A stretch of 12,169 nt of DNA from the NCBI GenBank assembly GCA_946480585.1, contig CAMLKQ010000037.1, forward strand, positions 1-12,169, written 5' to 3'. The DNA comes from an uncultured Kangiella sp. (GTDB lineage: Bacteria > Pseudomonadota > Gammaproteobacteria > Enterobacterales > DSM-103792). The notes beneath the pieces are model-generated. The model searched no databases. It worked only from the letters and a program-made list of their open reading frames with translations, and was not told the DNA's origin. A program made the translations under genes and the position numbers. The stretch's first letter is position 1, and each line of letters opens with the position of its first letter. Positions 6,653-12,169 of the stretch are shown here, piece after piece.

Positions 6653-6684
6653 CAAACCCAGTACCGCCTCGATGCTGCGTTATC

Positions 6685-7974
6685 GTGCCCCATTTCCGCT
6701 TTCTCGATTGGTTGTTGCCGGCCACGCCGAACCGCGAGGGTGAAGCGCGCCGTCGCGATCAGTTGCAGGCCGCCTTTCTGGCGTTAGCGGCGCTGTTGGC
6801 GCTGGTCATGTTTCTGCACCGACTGACCGAGGACGGTTGGCAACCGGCGACGACAGCGACCTTGTTGACCACAGTGCTGATACTGGCGCTGTTGCAAGCC
6901 TTGCGCCGCCATGCCGATCGCCGGCTGATCGCCGATGCCTCCGTGCTGTTGGTGCTGTTCACCATACTCGCGGTCGCCAGTCAGGATAACGGCCTCTACT
7001 CGCGCGTCACCATCTGGTTGGCCGCTGTGCCGTTGATCGCCAATTTCTTTCCTGGCCGGATCCGTGCGGCCTTGGCGAGTCTGCTGATCATCGTCGCGCT
7101 GTTTGCCCTCGCCGTGCTGCATCAGCTCGGCCGGTTTGCCAACTATCCGGAGCTGGGCTCGGCCTGGGCCCGATTTGGCGCGATCAGCGCCGCGATGATC
7201 CTGCTCTCGGTCACCGCCTGGCTGTATGAACGCAATCGCCGTGAGGCCGACGCCGAAAAGGAACGGTTGGCGCAGCTGCACCGCCGCTGGGTAGCCGTGG
7301 TCAGTCACGAACTGCGCACGCCGTTGACCGCGCTGCGCGGCGCACTGGTGATTTCCCAGCAGACACCGCAAAGCCCGACTGACAGCACCGAACTGTTGCA
7401 GATGGCACGGCGCAACTGTGATCGCTTGATCGAGTTGGTTGATGACCTGCTCGACATGGAACACATCAACTCCGGCACGCTCAAGTTGCAGCGCGCCGAT
7501 ACCGACGTTGCCCAATTGCTGGAAAGCGCTAGAGTCACCCATCTGCTGCAAGCGCAGGACAAAGTCATTGCTATTCGCACCGATTGCACTGTCGATATCC
7601 CGGTCAACTTGGATGCCCTCCGGGTCGAACAAATCCTGCATCAATTGCTGTCGAACGCCATCAAGTTCTCACCGCCGCACAGCGAGATCCAGCTCATCGC
7701 ACGGCGCGATGGTGAATGGTTGCAATTGCTGGTCTGTGATCAAGGACCGGGCATCAGTGCCGAGCTTGCCGCGCGCTTGTACCTGCCATTCACTCAGGGC
7801 GAAAATGACGATCGCCGCCACCACGGAGGTCTTGGTCTTGGCCTCAGCATTGCGCAAGCGCTGGTCCGTGCCCATGGCGGGCGTTTGCGGTTCGACAATC
7901 TGCCGATCAGCGGCTGCTGTTTTGTGGTGGAATTGCCGCTGCATCCTTTTCTCGCTACCCAGGAAACGCCATGA
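6685..7974 (+). CDS. Membrane-bound sensor histidine kinase
   Basis: Inner-membrane two-component sensor that would autophosphorylate and pass phosphate to a response regulator not present here. With a GTG start at 6685 it has 429 residues. Six hydrophobic segments are visible (about 29-46, 55-73, 81-99, 106-123, 126-147, 161-182), with little loop between them and no periplasmic sensor domain. Then come a charged helical linker, the HisKA H-box SHELRTPLT with phospho-acceptor H208, and an HATPase domain: N-box LLSNAIKFSPP (N324), DQGPGIS (D352), LPFTQGE, and GGLGLGLSIA (381-390). The frame is open far upstream into pdhC, but such a start would translate across the operon terminator. GTG 6685 places a short tail before FLDWLLP; it lacks a clear ribosome binding site, so the start is uncertain. 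There is no receiver domain. Its stop overlaps the next start (ATGA). Confidence 0.9.
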   Translation: MPHFRFLDWLLPATPNREGEARRRDQLQAAFLALAALLALVMFLHRLTEDGWQPATTATLLTTVLILALLQALRRHADRRLIADASVLLVLFTILAVASQDNGLYSRVTIWLAAVPLIANFFPGRIRAALASLLIIVALFALAVLHQLGRFANYPELGSAWARFGAISAAMILLSVTAWLYERNRREADAEKERLAQLHRRWVAVVSHELRTPLTALRGALVISQQTPQSPTDSTELLQMARRNCDRLIELVDDLLDMEHINSGTLKLQRADTDVAQLLESARVTHLLQAQDKVIAIRTDCTVDIPVNLDALRVEQILHQLLSNAIKFSPPHSEIQLIARRDGEWLQLLVCDQGPGISAELAARLYLPFTQGENDDRRHHGGLGLGLSIAQALVRAHGGRLRFDNLPISGCCFVVELPLHPFLATQETP

Positions 7975-8333
7975 CAACTCCGGCTTCCAGCATCACGCGC
8001 CTTGGCACCACCCAGCGCTGGTCAGACGCTGTTGCCCATCACAGCACGGTCTATTTGGTGGAAGTGCCGCAAACACTGGATGCCGACATCCGCCAACAAA
8101 GCGAAGAAATGCTCGCAAGTGTCGAAGCGACGTTGAGCCGCATCGGTAGCAGCAAGGCGCAGCTATTGATGGCGACCATTTATCTGGCCGATATCCGCCA
8201 CATCGACGCGTTCAATGCCGTCTGGGATCAGTGGGTACCAGCTGGCACCGCACCGGCACGTGCCTGCGTTGAGGCGCGCCTCGCCAATCCCGGCTACAAG
8301 GTCGAGATTCAGCTTATTGCCGCCTGCGGCTAA
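7971..8333 (+). CDS. RidA family protein, YoaB-like
   Basis: Small trimeric-fold protein of the RidA/YjgF/UK114 superfamily. The best-known members hydrolyse reactive enamine/imine intermediates formed by PLP enzymes; the YoaB-like branch is less well characterised, so the substrate is not assigned. The 120 residues match the family size. Visible: TQRWSDAVAHHSTVYLVEVP near the N-terminus, ATIYLADIRHIDAFNAVWDQW (68-88), and the C-terminal signature APARACVEARLANPGYKVEIQLIAA, with R97 in the place of the conserved substrate-carboxylate-binding arginine. This arrangement resembles what I recall of E. coli YoaB more than E. coli RidA itself. AGGAA lies five bases before the ATG, and the start overlaps the kinase stop by four bases, which suggests translational coupling. 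Confidence in the family is high, in the enzymatic role lower. Confidence 0.92.
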   Translation: MTTPASSITRLGTTQRWSDAVAHHSTVYLVEVPQTLDADIRQQSEEMLASVEATLSRIGSSKAQLLMATIYLADIRHIDAFNAVWDQWVPAGTAPARACVEARLANPGYKVEIQLIAACG

Positions 8334-8370
8334 GACTTGTTTTGAGAGCCTGTTTTCTCAGCCCGTTATC

Positions 8371-8423
8371 ACGACGCGTCTTCGCGCTCCGGCCTGAAGA
8401 ACAGCGCCGGCCTCCCGCGTCGT
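8371..8423. repeat. Nested palindrome downstream of the RidA gene
   Basis: ACGACGCG (8371-8378) and CGCGTCGT (8416-8423) are perfect 8-bp inverted arms. Within them CCGGC (8389-8393) pairs with GCCGG (8406-8410). A further small inverted repeat, TGAGA/TCTCA, lies at 8343-8360. There is no T-run after the long palindrome, so it may be a factor-assisted end of transcription, an RNA stabiliser, or an extragenic palindromic repeat. Confidence 0.5.
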
Positions 8424-8559
8424 CACTCATCCGGTAAGGCCGTCGCGTCCGATTAGGCGTCGAACGGAAAAGATGTTGTGACATATTTTCGGTGTCGGTG
8501 CCGGCCGCGCTTGGGTAGCATGCCGGGCCATCTCCGCTATCCATCCCAAGACTGTGGCC

Positions 8560-10785
8560 ATGAAACGCCTGCATTGCCTGCCTGCCCTGCTGTTCAGTCC
8601 GCTGGCCATCAGTTCGGCACTGACCATAGACGGCCGCGCCGATGAAACGCTTTGGCGCGAGGCCAAGACGTTTGACCAGTTCGTCACGGTCGAACCGTAC
8701 ACCCAGGACAAGCCGCAGCTGCAACAACAGGTCCGTCTGCTGTCGCGACCGGAAGGATTGGCAGTCGCATTCGAAATCGAACATCCGACTGACGTTATCC
8801 GCACCAAGCCCAAGGCCCAGCGTGATCAAATTGGCGCAGCAGATCGGGTCAACCTGATTGTCGATTACGACGGCAAAGGCCAGACCGCCTACAACTTCAC
8901 CGTCAGTCTGGCCGGCGATATTGAAGACGGTATTGCATCGCGCAACAGTTTCCGCAATGACTGGGATGGCGACTGGCAATACGCCGTGCATGAAACCGAT
9001 GCCGGTTGGTCGGTGGAAATGCTGATCCCATGGACCATCACCGCAATGGATCCGGTCGATGGTGATACCCGCACCATCGGCATTTATCTTGACCGCGTGC
9101 TGAAAGCGCGTGGTGAGCGTTACGCCTTCCCTGCCCTGCGCTTTTCGCAAAGTGACTTCGTCAGCACCTTTGCCAAGGTCGAGATCCCGGCCTACTCGAC
9201 CTCGCAATCGCACGTTTATCCTTACGCCAGCGTTCGTTATGACAATGTCAACAACGACACCGAAACTCGCGCCGGCGTGGATGTGTTTTACAAGCCGTCG
9301 CCGGCGTTTCAGTTGGTCGGTTCACTGAATCCGGATTTCGGTCAGGTGGAGAGCGACGATCTGGTGATCGACTTCTCCGCCATCGAAGTGTTCTTCTCCG
9401 ACAAGCGGCCATTTTTCACCGAAAACAACGACGACTTCATTCTGGCGCTACCCGACAGCGGTCAGCTGATTTACACCCGCCGGATAGGCGGCACCCGTGA
9501 CGATGGCAAAGGCATCGCCGATATCGATGCCGCAGTAAAAATGCGCGCCGCCACTGGCAATGCCTCGATCAGTTATCTCGGCGCCCAGGAAGCCGATTAC
9601 AACGACGACATCGGCCGTCGCTTTCAGGTGTTGCGGCCAAAATACCGACTCGGCGACAGCCAATTAGGATATCTGCTGCTCGACACCGAACATCCGTTTC
9701 TGGATCGGCATGCCGAAGTGCAAGGTCTCGATTACGAAACCGCCTTCACGGACAGCGTTCGATTCCGCGTGCAGGCCCTGCAAAGCACCATCGACACGGA
9801 AACGGCACTGCTCGATGAAACGCTGCGCGGTAACGGTGGCTGGCTGACGGTTGACATCAATCCGTCGGTTGCCACCCAGCACACCTTTGAAGCGGTCAAT
9901 TACGAACAGGACTTGGTGCTGAGCGACATGGGCTATCTGCAACGCGGCAACCTGAAGCAGATCGCGTGGCAAAGCCGCTTCGTGCAGACCGGTTTTGCCG
10001 ACGATGCCTTGATTCGCGAAATCGAATGGGAAGGCAAAGTCAAACCGCGCCGCAATCAGCAAGGCGATGACATCGGCGACATGGCGCGGCTGACCACGCG
10101 GCTGCGCAGCAAGGCCGGTGACTACGCCGAGATCGAAGCCGTTTATCAACAAGCCGGCGAAGATGATTTGATCTCGCGCGGCAATGGCAACTGGGATGCG
10201 CCGGGCAAGACCACCATCGAGGCCTATCTGAACACGGCACGGCGTGGCAACAGCGCGTGGGAGATTGGTTATTTCAGTCAGGAAGAAGGTCTGAGCGAAC
10301 CGTTTGATCAATTCTGGCTGACCCATATCCACTTTTTCGGCGACAGCCTGACCGTCGAAGGTTTCATTGAGCAGCGCATGAGCCCGGACTGGCTGCTCTG
10401 GCTTGAGTCCAATCAATTCGCCCGCTATCGCCGCGACCAATACAACGCCGGTCTGTCGTTCAGCTGGTTCCCGGCCGAACGCCACGAACTGCGGATGAAG
10501 AGCCAATGGGTTGCCATCAGCGCCGACCACGGCGAGCGCTACCAACTGGTCGATGAGCAGATGCAGGCAACCGGCACCGCCGCGGACAATCTGCAAATCA
10601 ACACCTTCGGCCTGCAACTGCGATACCGCTACCAGCTCGGTTCGCTGTCGGATCTGTTTGTGGTCTACGCGCGCGGCGGATTTTCCGAGCAAAACCGCGA
10701 TGACTCGGCCGGTCAGCTGTTTGATGACGCCCTGCGCCTGCGCGATTCCGACCAATTTCTGGTGAAAGTCCGGCTGCAGTTCTGA
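8560..10785 (+). CDS. Outer-membrane DUF5916 protein with N-terminal CBM9-like domain
   Basis: Secreted protein of unknown function with 741 residues. A short Sec-type signal is visible (MKRLHCLPALLFSPLAISSA, about 1-20), followed directly by LTIDGRADETLW, the typical opening of a carbohydrate-binding family 9-like beta-sandwich (about 20-200, with WDGDWQYAVHETDAGWSVEMLIPW in its second half). The rest fits DUF5916: LNPDFGQVESDDLVIDFS (NPDF at 257-260), EVFFSDKRPFFTEN (RPFF at 283-286) and YTRRIGG, then amphipathic, aromatic-rich strands. It ends in phenylalanine (VKVRLQF), as outer-membrane beta-barrels often do. I chose ATG 8560 rather than GTG 8554, two codons upstream, because it opens the signal peptide cleanly; neither has a strong ribosome binding site. 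The TonB-dependent receptor gene follows after 107 bases. Binding of a glycan or other polymer is inferred from the CBM9-like domain only. Confidence 0.85.
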   Translation: MKRLHCLPALLFSPLAISSALTIDGRADETLWREAKTFDQFVTVEPYTQDKPQLQQQVRLLSRPEGLAVAFEIEHPTDVIRTKPKAQRDQIGAADRVNLIVDYDGKGQTAYNFTVSLAGDIEDGIASRNSFRNDWDGDWQYAVHETDAGWSVEMLIPWTITAMDPVDGDTRTIGIYLDRVLKARGERYAFPALRFSQSDFVSTFAKVEIPAYSTSQSHVYPYASVRYDNVNNDTETRAGVDVFYKPSPAFQLVGSLNPDFGQVESDDLVIDFSAIEVFFSDKRPFFTENNDDFILALPDSGQLIYTRRIGGTRDDGKGIADIDAAVKMRAATGNASISYLGAQEADYNDDIGRRFQVLRPKYRLGDSQLGYLLLDTEHPFLDRHAEVQGLDYETAFTDSVRFRVQALQSTIDTETALLDETLRGNGGWLTVDINPSVATQHTFEAVNYEQDLVLSDMGYLQRGNLKQIAWQSRFVQTGFADDALIREIEWEGKVKPRRNQQGDDIGDMARLTTRLRSKAGDYAEIEAVYQQAGEDDLISRGNGNWDAPGKTTIEAYLNTARRGNSAWEIGYFSQEEGLSEPFDQFWLTHIHFFGDSLTVEGFIEQRMSPDWLLWLESNQFARYRRDQYNAGLSFSWFPAERHELRMKSQWVAISADHGERYQLVDEQMQATGTAADNLQINTFGLQLRYRYQLGSLSDLFVVYARGGFSEQNRDDSAGQLFDDALRLRDSDQFLVKVRLQF

Positions 10786-10857
10786 CCGCTGGCTCGGCTC
10801 TTGTTGCGCGGCCCCAAATTTGTGTCAAGGACCGGCTTTATCTCGCCACGCAGAATC

Positions 10858-10863
10858 TATACT
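10858..10863 (+). promoter_or_regulatory. Weak candidate -10 box for the TonB-dependent receptor gene
   Basis: TATACT is a good -10 hexamer (five of six), 29 bases before the ATG at 10893. No -35 match stands at 16-18 bases upstream. If used, the receptor gene would be transcribed on its own as well as by read-through from the gene before it. Confidence 0.3.
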
Positions 10864-10892
10864 TGCTGGCACGGGATGACAGGGAGGCTGCC

Positions 10893-12169
10893 ATGACAAG
10901 GACGCCGCTGAGCTGGGCTTGGGGTGTGCTGGCCATCGTGGCGGCCAATGGCGCCTGCGCAGCAAGCGAACCGCCCCGCTCCCCGGATGAACTGTTTGAT
11001 CTCTCGCTGGAAGAGCTCAGTCAAATCAAGGTCAGTGTCGCCAGCCGCAATGAACAGTTGCTGCGCGACACCGCCAGTCTGGTCACCGTCTTCACCGACA
11101 ACGATTTGCAGCGGCTCGGCGTGCGCACGCTCGGTGAATTGCTGGGCTACGTGCCGGGCATGCGCAGCTATCGCAACAGCGGCACCAGCCCGTGGCTGGA
11201 CAGCTACGAAGTGCGCGGCGTGCGTGACGACTTCAGCAGCATGTTGCTGCTGATGATCGATGGTCGTCGTATCAACTCACCGTACAACGGCGGCACCGGG
11301 CAGATGTTTCAACATCTGCTCAGCAATGCCGCCCGCGTCGAGATCATTCGCGGCCCCGGCTCCGCACTTTATGGCTCCAGCGCGTTGCTCGGCGTCGTCA
11401 ATATCATCACCCGTACCGACACCGAGCGGCTCCGCGTTGGTGTCGGAACAGATGGCCTGTCCGAACTCGCCGCGACATCCGGCTTCAGCAACGATGATTG
11501 GTCTGGCAACGCGCACGTCGCCGTGCAGCGCTCGGACGGTCAGCACTACACCATCGACAATGACACCACCGGCCGTATCGACAAAATCCGTGATCCGTAT
11601 CGCAGCGAAAATTTCAGTGCCCGTCTCGGCTATCAGGCATTGGAGTGGTATGGCTGGGCTTATCAGCAAAAGCTGGATGGCTTCTATCAGGTGAACTTTG
11701 TCCATCCTGACAACCGCACCGACCAAGAGGGTTACGAAACCGGTTTTCGTGGCCAATGGCAAGATCCGGATGCCGGCTGGCAATTGAAAGCGCAATTGAG
11801 CCGTCACGTCATTGATCAACTCAGTTATGCCAACCGCGCCGCCGCCGGCACGCCACCGTTTTTTGCCGCTGATTGGCTCGGTGGGTTCTCGGTGAAATCT
11901 GCCAGCGATGCCTTGGATCTGGATGGGGTGTGGCAACTCAGCGCCGAAGATGCCATCAGTGCCGGCATGCGCCTGTCAGAAGAACGCATTCATCGGGCGA
12001 AGCTGCATTCCAATTATCGGTTGACCGACTTTGCCTATCTCGGTGAAGTGCAGGATATCAACGATCTGGTGCCGCCTGTTGAGCGCACGGTGACCGGTGG
12101 CTATCTGCAGCATCAGCGGCAATGGTCGCCGCACTGGCAAACCACGCTGGGCTTGCGCCACGACACCTA
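10893..12169 (+). CDS. TonB-dependent outer-membrane receptor, C-terminus cut by window edge
   Basis: Energy-coupled outer-membrane transporter; the frame is open from ATG 10893 to the right edge, giving 425 of an expected 650-800 residues. A signal peptide is visible (about 1-24, hydrophobic core WAWGVLAIVAA, probable cleavage after ACA). Next comes the segment LSLEELSQIKVSVASRNEQ (38-55), which opens this receptor group and contains the likely TonB-box position. The plug domain (about 55-175) shows TLGELLGYVPGMRSY, YEVRGVRDD, LLMIDGRRIN, the plug signature VEIIRGPGSALYGSSALLGVVNI (about 149-171) and ITRTDT. The start of the beta-barrel follows, rich in aromatic residues. AGGGAGG lies five bases before the ATG, a strong site that fixes the start. 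The ligand cannot be told from the sequence; siderophore, vitamin or glycan are all possible. No TonB or ABC transporter gene is in view. Confidence 0.92.
   Translation, partial: MTRTPLSWAWGVLAIVAANGACAASEPPRSPDELFDLSLEELSQIKVSVASRNEQLLRDTASLVTVFTDNDLQRLGVRTLGELLGYVPGMRSYRNSGTSPWLDSYEVRGVRDDFSSMLLLMIDGRRINSPYNGGTGQMFQHLLSNAARVEIIRGPGSALYGSSALLGVVNIITRTDTERLRVGVGTDGLSELAATSGFSNDDWSGNAHVAVQRSDGQHYTIDNDTTGRIDKIRDPYRSENFSARLGYQALEWYGWAYQQKLDGFYQVNFVHPDNRTDQEGYETGFRGQWQDPDAGWQLKAQLSRHVIDQLSYANRAAAGTPPFFAADWLGGFSVKSASDALDLDGVWQLSAEDAISAGMRLSEERIHRAKLHSNYRLTDFAYLGEVQDINDLVPPVERTVTGGYLQHQRQWSPHWQTTLGLRHDT

Noticed and set aside
6424..6684. Upstream ATG that would extend the histidine kinase by 87 residues
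   Set aside because: The start is inside pdhC, and the extension would be translated through the operon terminator stem. The extra residues look like non-coding translation. GTG 6685 fits the usual short N-terminal tail before the first membrane helix.
6785..7644. Minus-strand frame of 286 codons across the kinase
   Set aside because: It is antisense to a gene with complete HisKA and HATPase motifs and shows low-complexity Gln/Arg/Gly content typical of shadow frames.
8554..8559. GTG two codons before the chosen start of the DUF5916 gene
   Set aside because: It is possible but adds only Met-Ala in front of a signal peptide that begins naturally with MKRL; neither position has a strong ribosome binding site, so ATG is preferred.
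8334..8559. Candidate promoter elements TTGTGA (8476) and TAGCAT (8516) before the DUF5916 gene
   Set aside because: The two do not pair at a usable spacing, and neither has a matching partner hexamer at 16-18 bases.
9664..10755. Minus-strand open frame of 363 codons
   Set aside because: It is antisense to the DUF5916 gene and has no recognisable domain; the plus-strand gene has a signal peptide, known motifs and a barrel-type C-terminus.

Overview
This looks like a chromosomal segment from a gammaproteobacterium. The evidence is a GC-rich composition (roughly 60% by eye), an M1 aminopeptidase of the E. coli PepN type, a split E1-alpha/E1-beta pyruvate dehydrogenase operon, a YoaB-like RidA protein and outer-membrane proteins of Gram-negative type. 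Genus cannot be told from the sequence alone. No insertion sequence, phage gene, CRISPR array, tRNA or rRNA was found, and nothing suggests recent horizontal transfer.

Layout. (1) 1-2120, minus strand: pepN, aminopeptidase N, cut by the left edge so that about 706 N-terminal residues are present. (2) 2121-2539: a divergent intergenic region with candidate promoters for pepN (minus) and for the dehydrogenase operon (plus), and a short perfect palindrome at the latter. (3) 2540-6490, plus strand: pdhA (TTG start), pdhB and pdhC, encoding E1-alpha, E1-beta and E2 of a 2-oxoacid dehydrogenase complex, most likely pyruvate dehydrogenase. A 144-base gap rich in inverted repeats separates pdhB from pdhC. 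A strong intrinsic terminator at 6514-6543 ends the operon, and no E3 (lpd) gene follows. (4) 6685-8333: a six-helix membrane histidine kinase whose stop codon overlaps the start of a RidA-family gene (ATGA), so the two are probably co-translated. (5) 8560-10785: a secreted outer-membrane protein with a CBM9-like domain and a DUF5916 barrel. (6) 10893 to the right edge: a TonB-dependent receptor, N-terminal 425 residues only.

How the genes work together. The pdh genes make the E1 and E2 parts of one multienzyme complex that turns pyruvate, CoA and NAD+ into acetyl-CoA; E3 must come from another locus. The kinase and the RidA protein form a second, unlinked unit. The DUF5916 protein and the TonB-dependent receptor are both envelope proteins in tandem and may serve uptake of a common ligand, but the sequence does not prove it.

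The region is mostly ordinary housekeeping and envelope DNA. The features most worth a second look are in the E2 protein: two tandem peripheral-subunit-binding-like domains, a Thr-Gly-Gly in place of the usual Asp-Gly after the catalytic histidine, and two almost identical lipoyl domains. The orphan kinase coupled to RidA also deserves attention. I found no clear evidence of a wholly new system.
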